Shown: positions 1 through 8,516, counted from the stretch's first letter. The stretch: 14,566 bases of DNA from JAVZLH01 sp049700435 (GCA_049700435.1 JBNAVK010000036.1:1-14566), one strand, 5' to 3'. Numbers and translations: made by a program. Notes: a model not told the origin generated them from the letters alone.

Positions 1-132
1 GTTGTCCGTTTCCTTTACAACTATTTTGGGTGATTCTATAACGATTTTATCTCCGACCTTGAAGACTGGACAGTTTCCACGTATTGCATTAACGGTTATA
101 ATTAAACGGTATTTCCCCTCTTTTTCGCTCAT
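1..132 (-). CDS. TIGR04076-like small protein, N-terminal part (cut by window edge)
   Basis: An ATG at 132-130 (reverse) opens a frame of 44 codons that runs off the left edge, so the C-terminal part is missing. The segment GNCPVFKVGDKIVIESPKI (about residues 19-37), ending in a T-D-N, closely resembles the start of small archaeal/bacterial TIGR04076 proteins as I remember them (G-x-CP-V/Y-x-VGD...SDNVC). These are short proteins of unknown function with conserved Cys residues. Upstream on the same strand GGGGTGG lies about 4 nt before the ATG and serves as a ribosome binding site. The gene diverges from the thiolase gene. A + strand frame over the same bases is an unlikely shadow. The family call rests on one motif and should be read as likely, with function unknown. 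Confidence 0.72.
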   Translation of the reverse strand, partial: MSEKEGKYRLIITVNAIRGNCPVFKVGDKIVIESPKIVVKETDN

Positions 133-210
133 GATTCCACCCCTTATTGCCTCGTATATGTTTATTTACATGTTTTATGAATCTTTTGAAAACCCAGAGA
201 TGGCAAACAC

Positions 211-217
211 TTAAAAG
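211..217 (+). promoter_or_regulatory. possible TATA box for the thiolase/HMGCS operon
   Basis: TTAAAAG sits about 50 nt before the ATG at 266 in the divergent spacer 133-265. It would place transcription start near 240 and leave a leader of about 26 nt containing GGTG (255-258), 7 nt before the ATG. This is pattern recognition only; archaeal TATA boxes are degenerate. Confidence 0.3.
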
Positions 218-265
218 TCATGATGAAAGGGATATTTGCTAATTGGCAACAAACGGTGTAGCTTG

Positions 266-1462
266 ATGAAAAGTCATCCAGCAATAGTTGCGGCTGGAAG
301 AACCGCGTTCGGAGAACACTACGAGAAGGAACCAGAGAAGCTTATCGAAGAGGCTTGGATTAAGGCTTCCGCAGAAGCCAACGTGGAACGCAAAGACCTG
401 GAAGCCTGCTACCTATCCGATTATTTCCTCCCAATCACAAACAAGCTTGGATTGGAGGAAGGATTCCTTTCAGAACTCACAGAACTTCACGTTCCAATGG
501 AAGTAACCCGCTCCTTCAGCGCAGCCCTTCTAAACGCCTGCAACGCCATCCTAGCTGGAAAATACAATGTTGTTTTGGTCGGCGGAATAGAAAAAATGAC
601 AGACCGCTGGGACAAAATCCGCGACGACCTAATGCTTCTAGAAGACCCGTGGAGCTATTATGCGGGGTGCACTCCAGAAGCAAACCATGAGCTTATGCTT
701 AGGGCTTACATAAAACGTTACAGCATAAAAGGCGAAGACCTGGAAAAACTTTACATTGCCCTAGCCCAGATTCCCGTCAAAAACCACCTAAATGCAACAA
801 AAAACGAGTACGCCCAATACCAGCGAAAGATAACCTTGGAACAAGTTATAAACGCAAGAAAAGAAGCTCGAAAATCTCTCGGGCTTTATGATTATGCGCC
901 AATTTCTGATGGAGCCGCAGTGGTAATTCTCACAAGTGAAGATTACGCGAAGAAATTCACGGACAAACCGGTCTACATTCTGGGCGGCGCTTCAGCCACA
1001 GACTATTTAACATTCCCAGCTAGAGAAGACCTGACACACTTTCTCGTAAGCAAAATAGCCATGAAAAACGCCCTAAAAATGGCTGGGATAAATCTGTGGG
1101 ACATACAAGTCGTCGAGCTTTATGACCAGTCATCAGTTATGGAGATGGTATCCCTTGAGGATTTAGGCTTTTGTCAACAAGGAAAAGCATGGTTAAACGT
1201 GCATGAAAGCTGCGAGAACTACAGGGGATATTACGAGATAGATGGAAAAAAACTGTTCGTAAACATAAATGGAGGATTAAAAGCCGACGGAAACCCGCTA
1301 GGCGCAACTGGCGGCGCCCAAACATTCGAAGTTTTCAAACAGCTCAGAGGCGAAGCAGGAGAACGGCAAGTCAAAAGCGACGGTGAGCCAAAATACGGGT
1401 GTGTGCTGGAGCTTGAAGGCTTCGGAACAAAAGGTTACGTCCACATTTTCGGGAGGGATTAA
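266..1462 (+). CDS. Thiolase-fold protein (SCP2/archaeal acetoacetyl-CoA thiolase family), catalytic residues replaced
   Basis: This 398-residue protein has the full length and landmarks of archaeal thiolases: AGRTAFGEHYEKE near the start, VLVGGIEKMTD (103-113), SLEDLGF (296-302), GGLKADGNPLGATG (336-349) and a terminal YVHIFG. Family members join two acetyl-CoA units in the mevalonate pathway. The catalytic positions differ here. The CxSG nucleophile site reads T81-R82-S83-F84 when anchored on VGGIEKMTD, the HDCF motif reads Y286-D-Q-S, and the GHP histidine is N343. The nearest Cys, C92, falls inside the following helix. I infer loss or change of thiolase chemistry. An in-frame TTG at 236 is possible, but the ATG at 266 has GGTG upstream and fits homologue starts. 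The DUF35::HMGCS gene follows after 3 nt, so the two are co-transcribed. Confidence 0.85.
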   Translation: MKSHPAIVAAGRTAFGEHYEKEPEKLIEEAWIKASAEANVERKDLEACYLSDYFLPITNKLGLEEGFLSELTELHVPMEVTRSFSAALLNACNAILAGKYNVVLVGGIEKMTDRWDKIRDDLMLLEDPWSYYAGCTPEANHELMLRAYIKRYSIKGEDLEKLYIALAQIPVKNHLNATKNEYAQYQRKITLEQVINARKEARKSLGLYDYAPISDGAAVVILTSEDYAKKFTDKPVYILGGASATDYLTFPAREDLTHFLVSKIAMKNALKMAGINLWDIQVVELYDQSSVMEMVSLEDLGFCQQGKAWLNVHESCENYRGYYEIDGKKLFVNINGGLKADGNPLGATGGAQTFEVFKQLRGEAGERQVKSDGEPKYGCVLELEGFGTKGYVHIFGRD

Positions 1463-1465
1463 TGA

Positions 1466-2974
1466 ATGAGCAGCGAGCCAATAGAAAGAAGGGTCTCATA
1501 CCTTGGAGATAGGCTTCGAGGAAGGCGCTGTCAAATCTGTGGTAAAGAATATTTTGAAGTTAGAGACTACTGTGGAAGATGCGGAAGGAAAAGCTTCGGG
1601 AAGATGGCTGAAATAGACCTTTTCTATGAGAAAGGGAAACTTGAAATGTGCACACTAATTAACGAACCCACAAACAAGTTTAGAAAGCTTGGCAGTTTCA
1701 TCTATGGCATAGTCTCCTTTCACAACGGGAAAATAAGAGTTCCAGGAAGGCTAACTGACAAGATAATAGGGGATGGCGAGCAGATTGAGTTTTCAACTTT
1801 AGAAGGAAGAGAGGTTACTCCAAGATTTAGAAGGCGTTACTCGGTGGATAAAAGCGATGTCATCCCCACAATTTCTTTAACTTTCACTTTCGCAGACGAA
1901 TTTTATCCCCACCAAGAATACAGTGTTGCAAAACCAAATAAGCAGTATGACGCGCCTGGAATCGTCGGCTACGGATTTTATACCTCAAGGTTTAGAATAA
2001 GAGAGCAAGGCATGGAGCGTTCTGTTCCGTTTATAGATGAAGATGCGATAACGGCTGCTGTCGAGGCTGGAAAACTAGCGCTAATACACTCTGGAGTTGA
2101 CTGTTCCCTCATAGGAAAGGTTTACGCGGGTTCAGAGTCTAACCCCTACGCCGTCAAGCCCATAGCCTCAAAGGTCGCGCAAGTTTTAAGACTAGGCGAA
2201 GCTGACGAGGATGTGCAAGGCGTTGACGCTGTGGACACGGAGTTTGCATGTAAGGCAGCCACAAGCATGTTTAAGGACGCAGCTTCACTTGTTAACTATC
2301 CTAAATCAAACATTCAATACGCCATGGTTATAGGCGCAGACAACTCGCAGGCAGCGCCCAGAGACTGTCCAGGCGGGGAACTTGACCTTTTCGTTGGTTT
2401 CGGCGGGTGCGCCTACATTTTCGGAAAACATGATGTCATAGCTGAAATTGAAGGTTGGTACTCCTGCACCTCGGACACTCCAGACTTTTGGCGCCGTGAC
2501 GGCGAACCCTACCCAATGCATGGCGGAAGGTTTACCGGAGACCCCGCTTACTTCAAGCATATTAAGAAAGCTGCCGGAAGATTGATGGAGAGGCTTAGCC
2601 TAAAACCAAGTGACATTAACTATTTCGTCGCCCACCAGCCAAACATCCAGTTTCCAGTGAGGGTTGCGAGGGAGCTTGGGTTCAAGGAGGAGCAGTATTT
2701 GCCTTCACTTCAAGTAGCCAAGTTCGGCAACACTTATTCTGGTTCTTCGCCGTTGGGCTTAGCTGCGGTTTTGGATGTGGCAAAGCCTGAAGAGCGCATT
2801 TTAATCGTCAGTTATGGTTCTGGGGCTGGGAGCGACGCTTATTCGCTTATAACAACAAGCCAGATACTTGACAAGCGGCAACGCCAAAAATTAACAGTCA
2901 AATATCAAACGGAAAATCCGTATCTTGAGTATGTTGATTACACAACTTATAGGCGACTAAAGCTCGGATTGTAG
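1466..2974 (+). CDS. DUF35 zinc-ribbon/OB domain fused to archaeal-type HMG-CoA synthase
   Basis: The protein has 502 residues. Residues 20-125 form a rubredoxin-like zinc ribbon (C22, C25, C36, C39) and an OB fold, the DUF35 acyl-CoA-binding module. Residues 164-502 are HMG-CoA synthase, starting GIVGYGFYTSRFRIRE and ending in a typical Tyr-rich tail. The synthase condenses acetyl-CoA with acetoacetyl-CoA to HMG-CoA for isoprenoid lipid synthesis. Its catalytic residues are visible: Glu224 in GSES, Cys262 in EFACKA and His390 in VAHQPN. TPDFWRR, HGGRFTGDPAYFKH and GNTYSGSSPLGLAAVLD confirm the family. In characterised archaea DUF35 is a separate partner, whereas here it is N-terminal and fused. 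About 20 residues usually found between the RYRI-like strand and the SVPGxDED segment are absent (R178 to S186). GGGAGGG at 1451-1457 is the ribosome binding site. Confidence 0.9.
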   Translation: MSSEPIERRVSYLGDRLRGRRCQICGKEYFEVRDYCGRCGRKSFGKMAEIDLFYEKGKLEMCTLINEPTNKFRKLGSFIYGIVSFHNGKIRVPGRLTDKIIGDGEQIEFSTLEGREVTPRFRRRYSVDKSDVIPTISLTFTFADEFYPHQEYSVAKPNKQYDAPGIVGYGFYTSRFRIREQGMERSVPFIDEDAITAAVEAGKLALIHSGVDCSLIGKVYAGSESNPYAVKPIASKVAQVLRLGEADEDVQGVDAVDTEFACKAATSMFKDAASLVNYPKSNIQYAMVIGADNSQAAPRDCPGGELDLFVGFGGCAYIFGKHDVIAEIEGWYSCTSDTPDFWRRDGEPYPMHGGRFTGDPAYFKHIKKAAGRLMERLSLKPSDINYFVAHQPNIQFPVRVARELGFKEEQYLPSLQVAKFGNTYSGSSPLGLAAVLDVAKPEERILIVSYGSGAGSDAYSLITTSQILDKRQRQKLTVKYQTENPYLEYVDYTTYRRLKLGL

Positions 2975-3022
2975 CAAATCCTTAATAAACCAGTAAGAAC
3001 CATTTACGGGCGGAGCAAAAAA

Positions 3023-4180
3023 TTGTTCGCCTACGGAATATTCAAAGTAATATACGCGCCCCATAAGGCATTCAGGGAAATAAGCCAAAACCCAAAATAC
3101 ATCGGACCGATTCTAATAATGGTTCTTTTCGTAGCTGCAAACGTTGGTTCCATGTACACCATTGTGAGTAAGACTCTTGTGGAGGAAACTCTGCCAACGT
3201 CAAAACAGTTAGATGAGTGGACTGAGAACGCAACTTTGTGGAAGACAAGCGGGCTGACACCCACAGAAAATTATACGGATTACATACAAGGAAGCATCTA
3301 CGGAAACAGAAGTATAGAATTCTCAGCAACAAACAGCAGTGAAATCTCCATGCAGTTAGACAACATTGGCCCAGTAAACTGTTCAGAGCCTAGCGGCTAC
3401 AAGAACCTTTATTTGAGGATAAAATGGATAAGTCCAGATAGCAGCCCAGAAAACGCCACCATCTACCTATACTCAAGCCCATCAGACTATTTCTACTGCA
3501 ACATCACAGAAAACCTCTCTAACTCCACAGTTAATGTGTGGAACAACCTAACAATCCCTCTTGCAAACCAAAACTGGACTGAAGTCGGAACCGCTTCAGA
3601 CTGGGGAAACATCACGGGATTAGGATTAAATTTCACGTGGCCCGAAGGCTCAAACATAACAGTTTTGGTTGACGGACTATTTTTCGGAGGCATTTTTAAG
3701 CCGCCGGTAGATGATTTTGCGGGTTATGCGGTTAACTTTTCAGTTTTCACATTTATGCAGTTCGTTGTCAGATGGGTTTTACTGGGTGGAATAATCTACA
3801 TTATGACTAAGGCGTTTAAGGCTAACACTGTTTGGAGGGTTATTCTGATTTTGGTGGGGTTTGCGCTGATAACCATGTTTGTGCAAGCGGTAATAAACGC
3901 TGCAACATTTTCAACTCTGTCAACCGTCCGCTACCCATTCGAGCTTATAGGCGGAGTTGAAGGCGAAAGTGAAAATGCCTACAACAAAATCTTAGAAGAA
4001 ACATGGCTTGTAAACCAAATTTACGGTTATGTCCAAATAGTGGTGCTCATATGGACTATAGTTCTGTGCGCCCTTGCAGTTCGCTTAACAACTGAGTTTT
4101 CATGGACAAAAAGTTTTCTAATAGCGGCTGTTGCTTACTTTTCTGCAACAGTGGTGGAGGGCTTTTTGGTTGGAGCTTAA
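3023..4180 (+). CDS. Yip1-like membrane protein with sequon-rich extracytoplasmic domain
   Basis: This is a 385-residue membrane protein. The N-terminal FKVIYAPHKAFREI...P..IGPIL is typical of archaeal Yip1-domain proteins and leads into a first membrane segment at about 28-50. Residues 51-220 form a soluble domain with 14 N-X-S/T sequons (N69 to N211). Its end has a beta-sandwich look (WNNLTIPL, then W..ITGLGLNFTW and VLVDGLFFGG). Further membrane segments lie at about 240-262, 271-295, 334-355 and 363-384. Function is unknown. The start is TTG at 3023, preceded by GGGCGGAGC (3008-3016); no upstream ATG fits better. It lies 48 nt after the HMGCS gene on the same strand and may have its own promoter (TTAATAAA near 2982). 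It converges on the permease gene with a 19-nt gap. Confidence 0.72.
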   Translation: MFAYGIFKVIYAPHKAFREISQNPKYIGPILIMVLFVAANVGSMYTIVSKTLVEETLPTSKQLDEWTENATLWKTSGLTPTENYTDYIQGSIYGNRSIEFSATNSSEISMQLDNIGPVNCSEPSGYKNLYLRIKWISPDSSPENATIYLYSSPSDYFYCNITENLSNSTVNVWNNLTIPLANQNWTEVGTASDWGNITGLGLNFTWPEGSNITVLVDGLFFGGIFKPPVDDFAGYAVNFSVFTFMQFVVRWVLLGGIIYIMTKAFKANTVWRVILILVGFALITMFVQAVINAATFSTLSTVRYPFELIGGVEGESENAYNKILEETWLVNQIYGYVQIVVLIWTIVLCALAVRLTTEFSWTKSFLIAAVAYFSATVVEGFLVGA

Positions 4181-4181
4181 A

Positions 4182-4199
4182 GCCAACCTTTTGGCGCTT
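4182..4199. terminator. short stem between convergent genes
   Basis: GCCAA (4182-4186) pairs with TTGGC (4191-4195) around a CCTT loop, followed on the + strand by GCTTTT. It fills the 19-nt spacer between two convergent genes, so it could mark transcript ends. Five base pairs is weak, and the call is tentative. Confidence 0.3.
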
Positions 4200-5411
4200 T
4201 TACTCATATCTTAGAGCTACAACAGGAGGGATTTTAGACGCCCTATACGCTGGCAATACTCCACCCACAAGACCTATCAACATCGTGAGAACAAGCGTTT
4301 GAGATATTAGGAATGGGGTTATTAACGGGTTTAGTTGTAGGGTGATTCCACTCTCGCCTATTCCGCCTATTGTGAACCCTCTTGACGCGAGGATGTAAGC
4401 ACCCACCACGCCTATTGATATTCCAACGGTTCCTCCAACCAAACTCATCATTATTGATTCCATCAATATTAACGAAAGTATTTGAGAGTTAGTGTAACCT
4501 ATGGCTTTCATAACACCTATTTCCCTAGTGCGTTCCATCACAGATGTTATCATCGTGGCCGCAACTCCTGCGATTGCGACGGCGAAAGCCGAAAGGGATG
4601 TTGAAAAGTTTATGAAGTTTATTGCTCCCGTTACGCTTGAAATAGCCTCAGCTATCGAACTGAAGGCTATTATCTGGACCTTCTCTTCATAATGCTCCCT
4701 CAAAGTTGAAACCGTAGATTTTACATTTGCGGGATCGCTGACCAAAACAAGTATTCCAGACCACTTGCTTAATCCTAAAAGTCTTTTGCCAGCTTCAAAG
4801 CATGTAAAAATTGTTAAATCTGGGTCAACGATTAAAGCGCCGCCGTACTCCTCAAGGATGGCGCCTACAACCACGTTTACGGTTTTCTTGCCAGTTATTT
4901 TTCCACCTTCAATCTTCGGCACGGTTAACGTCAGAACACTTTCCAGCTGGAAATATTTTTCATTGTCTTTGTAGGCTATTTTCTTGCCTATTATGGTGTA
5001 AATTACATTGGATTCCGATGGAATGGACCCTTCACCGATTTCCAAGCTGCCTATTGCCTCAAAAAGCAAACTGTAATCCACTGAAAAAATTGACAACTTG
5101 AGCTCTTCGTTGCCTCTTTTCAGAATTCCCTGTGTATTGTAAAATGGTTCAGCCCTTGCAACAGCGGAAATCGTTCTTATGTAGTTTAAGTCTTCCTCGT
5201 CAAGCTGGTAGTTTTCCGTTGGGAAAATTGCGATGGCGTTCTGCCCCAGAGATGTGACCCTTTCCACTATGTAGTTTGAGTAGCTTCCAACAACCGAACT
5301 CATCATGACGAGGATTAGAGGACCTATGGCTATACCTACTATCGTGAGGGTTGCCCTAGTTCTCCTCTCGCTCAGAGCTTTCAGCGACAACCTCACAAAA
5401 TCCACAAGCAT
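4200..5411 (-). CDS. MacB/FtsX-family ABC transporter permease
   Basis: This 403-residue protein has one membrane segment at about 20-42, an extracytoplasmic domain at about 45-265, then three segments at about 271-292, 318-343 and 364-386. That is the MacB/FtsX topology. The cytoplasmic loop ERTREIGVMKAIG (293-305) and the C-terminal PAYRASKIPPVVALRYE (387-403) are family hallmarks, involved in coupling to the ATPase. It is the third gene of the operon, starting 21 nt after the giant surface protein and behind GAGG placed 7 nt before the ATG. Family members move lipoproteins, peptides or drugs, or signal mechanically, without a classical channel. The substrate cannot be read from sequence. 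The extracytoplasmic domain does not look like bacterial MacB's and is probably adapted to the archaeal partner. Confidence 0.9.
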   Translation of the reverse strand: MLVDFVRLSLKALSERRTRATLTIVGIAIGPLILVMMSSVVGSYSNYIVERVTSLGQNAIAIFPTENYQLDEEDLNYIRTISAVARAEPFYNTQGILKRGNEELKLSIFSVDYSLLFEAIGSLEIGEGSIPSESNVIYTIIGKKIAYKDNEKYFQLESVLTLTVPKIEGGKITGKKTVNVVVGAILEEYGGALIVDPDLTIFTCFEAGKRLLGLSKWSGILVLVSDPANVKSTVSTLREHYEEKVQIIAFSSIAEAISSVTGAINFINFSTSLSAFAVAIAGVAATMITSVMERTREIGVMKAIGYTNSQILSLILMESIMMSLVGGTVGISIGVVGAYILASRGFTIGGIGESGITLQLNPLITPFLISQTLVLTMLIGLVGGVLPAYRASKIPPVVALRYE

Positions 5412-5432
5412 TTTAAAGCCTCGTGTTAGGCT

Positions 5433-8400
5433 TTAGGGGTTTACCGCCGGCTTCGACTTCTTCATCATTTTATAAATCATCACAGTCGCTATTGCTAGAA
5501 AGACAATCACGCCGGCCACAATAACCCATCTTTCAATAGGCCACTCTTCACCTTGGGTCGGCGGAGGCGCGGCTTCTTCCTGCAATGTTATGCTGACGTT
5601 CACTTCTTTTGAGTCCTTCTCATTGAAAACGTTGTAGTATCTCACGGTCAGAAGAGCAGTGTCATTGTACTTATTTATGTCCACTCTGAATGCAACCTCT
5701 GAGCCTGGGTCGATGTCCCCTATGAAAGAGGATTGCACGGTGTCTCCAATTTTGAGCTCTGTCTCAACGCGGTAGGCTGTTGAAGAGCCGTAGTTAACGA
5801 TGATTCCTGTAACTGTTGAGGATGAGTTTGTTCCCGTTGCTCTAATGTTTCTTATTAAGAGTTCTATGAAGGGCTCAACAGTTACGGTTACTGAATTGTT
5901 GAAGGTTTGAGAATAACCGCTCGCGTCTCTGTAGAAAACTGAAACCATGAGGGGGACAGGCCCATATGTTATGGAGGATGCAGTTCCGGTTTGAGAGTAG
6001 AAGCCAAGGGGGTTGTAAGCCAACGCTATCGGTATTATATGCTCTTCTCCAGGGTCTATCTTTTCGACATAGTTCACCGCTGGAGAGGCTATCAGTATTG
6101 GTGTCCCTTGGTAAGGCGAAACCACTATGTAGGCGTCGTATAATGGGGAGCTTCCATGGTTTATTATTGTAAGCGAAGTGTTGACGTAGCGGCTTCTCAC
6201 GCTTAAGCTTTTGTCAATGGCTATTTCGATATATCCAGCTCTTCCAAGCACAGCCACCGGAATTGTCAGTTGGATTTCTCTGTTGCCACCCCACGCGTCA
6301 ATGTATGAAAGCCATCCGTGAAGCGTGTAACTTCCCACTTCAACGTCGAACAAGTTGAGGCTCACCACGAAGGTTAGGATGTCTCCCCTATCGTAAACCT
6401 GCGCTGGACTTGCTTGCTGAGCACTTAGGAAGGCACTTAAGATTTCGGCAAGATTCTGCGCTTGTAGCGGCTGCGGCAACTGCACCGACAGGGGTGTAGC
6501 TTTAACGTGGCTGGAGTTGTCCGCAGAATTACGGATTCCTTCGGACAAGTCTATTTCAAGCACCGCGCCCCTTAAACCATCTACATAAACGTTTCTTACA
6601 AGTATGACGAGGTGGGCGCCGTATGTGTTCGGCCCCACGGAACCCTCATACCACCTAGAATCCACAAGCTCCAAGGCAGCAGCATCATCATTAACGCCCA
6701 TTTGCACGGTGAACTCCTCAACTCGTCTAACGCCGGGTCCACCGGAAAGCAGTATGCAGTCAACAATTAGGGTTGCGTTGTAGTTTGCCGGAAGTATGTC
6801 CTCTACCGAGACCATGAATGAAGATGTGAAAGTGGCTAAACTTCTGATTGGACCATCAGTGTATGCAGTGGCTTCGCTCTGCCCTTTCGAGGACATGCCG
6901 GCTGGAAGTTTCAGTGTAAGGTTTATTCCGCTTATTGAGTAGGGTGCTCTGTTTGCCAAGGTTATTTGGTATGTGGCGTTGCTGGTTTTTGGGAAAACGT
7001 TTACGTTGTTTTGCCATCCGGCGCTAACAAAGGACAAGATGCTTTCTGAGGCTGGATAGCTTTCAATGGGCAAAGATGCTGTGAAGTTTCTAACAACACT
7101 GATGTGAGTTCCAAACTCTGTGAACATGTAGTTGACGAAAATTTCCAATGGAACATTTGAGGCTGTTGTGTTAACGTCAAAGTATAGTGCCGCCGTACAG
7201 TATCCCCCACCGACAACTGTTGTAGCACAAGCTTCTGAGTCTTTTATGGGCGTAAGATGTTGTGACGAAGCGTTTACAACAACGCCCCAAACGTCGTATC
7301 GCCCATTGTTGATAAGCCTAATCGTCAACGGCGCATACCGCGAAGTGGAATAAACTGGCGTTGGGTCTGGATAACCCCAATAAGCCGTGACAAGCGACAA
7401 CTCCGACATGTGGCTGTGTGCGCTCTCAACGTTTATCGGAAATTGCACAGTTTGGTTCATGAGGAAGGAAGACCCTGAAACAATCTTAAGATACGTTATA
7501 TTCAACTCTCCCACGTACCTTGTCAAATTTATTTCGGAGTCAACGTCAACCGTTAAGTCTACAAAGCATGTGCTGCCCGGCGCCATCCCGTTAATGTATG
7601 TTCCTGAAACAGCCCTAATCAGCATCCCATTTGGAAGCGTAACGTTCACAGCCATGGCGCTTATGGTGTCCGGCAGCCTGTTGATAAGGTAAATCCTCAA
7701 AACAACGCCTCTAGCGGATGGAAGCAGTGGAGCAGGAGCCCCATTGTAGAGTATATTTACAGACGCCATCATGATTGGCTCTTCTGGAGGCGGGCTTTCC
7801 ACTTCCAATGGAACATTCAAAAATGTGGAGTTGCTGTAGGCTACCCCGTCCTCTGTTCTTGCGCTGCAGTCAGCATAAACAGTTGCGTTATATGTTCCCA
7901 CCGAAGTGTTTACTGGTATAGATATTCCCGTAAATGTTAAAGTGAAACGATCTCCCCTGTTAACGAGTCCGGTGCTTGCCCGCGGATTTTCAATGGTGAA
8001 TCCTTCTGGAAGTGTAACGTTAAAGTTTGCCGAATTTATATTGCTGCTGCCGTTATTCTCTAAAATTACGTAAAGNNNNNNNNNNNNNNNNNNNNNNNNN
8101 NNNNNNNNNNNNNNNNNNNNNNNNNNNNNNNNNNNNNNNNNNNNNNNNNNNNNNNNNNNNNNNNNNNNNNNNNNNGCAACGCTTCCGTTAAGCAACCGCG
8201 CTGCGGAGCATGAACCGCTTCCAGAACTAAAACCTATGCCCTCAACGGTTGTATTAAGCCATCCTACCACGTTTTGGGCTGGGGCGCTGTTCTGGTAGAC
8301 TGCTTCAACCTTTAAATCAACTCTTTTGCTGCCCGGATAAACTTCCGCCGTGTCAGCCGAAGACCTTACATTAAAGTACACTATGCGAAAATCTTCTATT

Positions 8401-8492
8401 TCTCCGAAAGTTCTATTTGTGAATAGGGATGTGTGCTGCAATACTAGCGTAAGGACCAATATGAAGGTTAAGCTTTTCTTTAACCTTTTCAT
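5433..8492 (-). CDS. Giant surface protein of tandem beta-sandwich repeats (COG1361/CARDB-like), interrupted by assembly gap
   Basis: The frame reads as about 1019 residues, 34 of them unknown because of the N run. Residues 1-30 are a signal peptide (MKRLKK then a hydrophobic stretch). Six or seven related domains of roughly 100-140 residues follow, built on a pattern like L.LxLxN...x(5-8)...NVTLPxGM...PG...F.V.V. Examples are NVTLPEGF, NVTLPNGM and LTLKLPAGM. Sequons are frequent. The end carries a Pro-rich linker, a membrane anchor (WVIVAGVIVFLAIATVMIYK) and a basic tail (KMMKKSKPAVNP), so most of the protein is outside the cell. Such domains resemble COG1361 S-layer-associated and CARDB/NEW3 modules. 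Position between ATPase and permease genes suggests an accessory, adaptor or substrate-binding part of that transporter. It starts 24 nt after the ATPase gene. Length and frame across the gap are uncertain. Confidence 0.82.
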   Translation of the reverse strand: MKRLKKSLTFILVLTLVLQHTSLFTNRTFGEIEDFRIVYFNVRSSADTAEVYPGSKRVDLKVEAVYQNSAPAQNVVGWLNTTVEGIGFSSGSGSCSAARLLNGSVXXXXXXXXXXXXXXXXXXXXXXXXXXXXXXXXXXLYVILENNGSSNINSANFNVTLPEGFTIENPRASTGLVNRGDRFTLTFTGISIPVNTSVGTYNATVYADCSARTEDGVAYSNSTFLNVPLEVESPPPEEPIMMASVNILYNGAPAPLLPSARGVVLRIYLINRLPDTISAMAVNVTLPNGMLIRAVSGTYINGMAPGSTCFVDLTVDVDSEINLTRYVGELNITYLKIVSGSSFLMNQTVQFPINVESAHSHMSELSLVTAYWGYPDPTPVYSTSRYAPLTIRLINNGRYDVWGVVVNASSQHLTPIKDSEACATTVVGGGYCTAALYFDVNTTASNVPLEIFVNYMFTEFGTHISVVRNFTASLPIESYPASESILSFVSAGWQNNVNVFPKTSNATYQITLANRAPYSISGINLTLKLPAGMSSKGQSEATAYTDGPIRSLATFTSSFMVSVEDILPANYNATLIVDCILLSGGPGVRRVEEFTVQMGVNDDAAALELVDSRWYEGSVGPNTYGAHLVILVRNVYVDGLRGAVLEIDLSEGIRNSADNSSHVKATPLSVQLPQPLQAQNLAEILSAFLSAQQASPAQVYDRGDILTFVVSLNLFDVEVGSYTLHGWLSYIDAWGGNREIQLTIPVAVLGRAGYIEIAIDKSLSVRSRYVNTSLTIINHGSSPLYDAYIVVSPYQGTPILIASPAVNYVEKIDPGEEHIIPIALAYNPLGFYSQTGTASSITYGPVPLMVSVFYRDASGYSQTFNNSVTVTVEPFIELLIRNIRATGTNSSSTVTGIIVNYGSSTAYRVETELKIGDTVQSSFIGDIDPGSEVAFRVDINKYNDTALLTVRYYNVFNEKDSKEVNVSITLQEEAAPPPTQGEEWPIERWVIVAGVIVFLAIATVMIYKMMKKSKPAVNP
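8076..8175. other. assembly gap, 100 Ns
   Basis: Exactly 100 unknown bases interrupt the giant surface-protein gene. A round 100 is a common scaffolding placeholder, so the real distance is probably unknown. Both flanks read as the same protein type on the - strand, which supports the join. Confidence 0.98.
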
Positions 8493-8516
8493 GCTGTCAC
8501 ACTCTCTTAATGGATT

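Noticed and set aside
2..214. Open frame of 70 codons on the + strand at the left edge
   Set aside because: It overlaps a - strand frame with a clear CP-V-F-KVGD family motif and a ribosome binding site; the + frame has no recognisable features.
236..265. TTG at 236 as the thiolase start
   Set aside because: AAAGGG lies upstream, but the ten extra residues do not resemble thiolase N-termini and the ATG at 266 has GGTG and fits the family.
8076..8175. Treating the surface protein as two genes broken at the gap
   Set aside because: The right part has the signal peptide and the left part has the anchor, and both read the same way in the same repeat family; one gene is the simpler reading.
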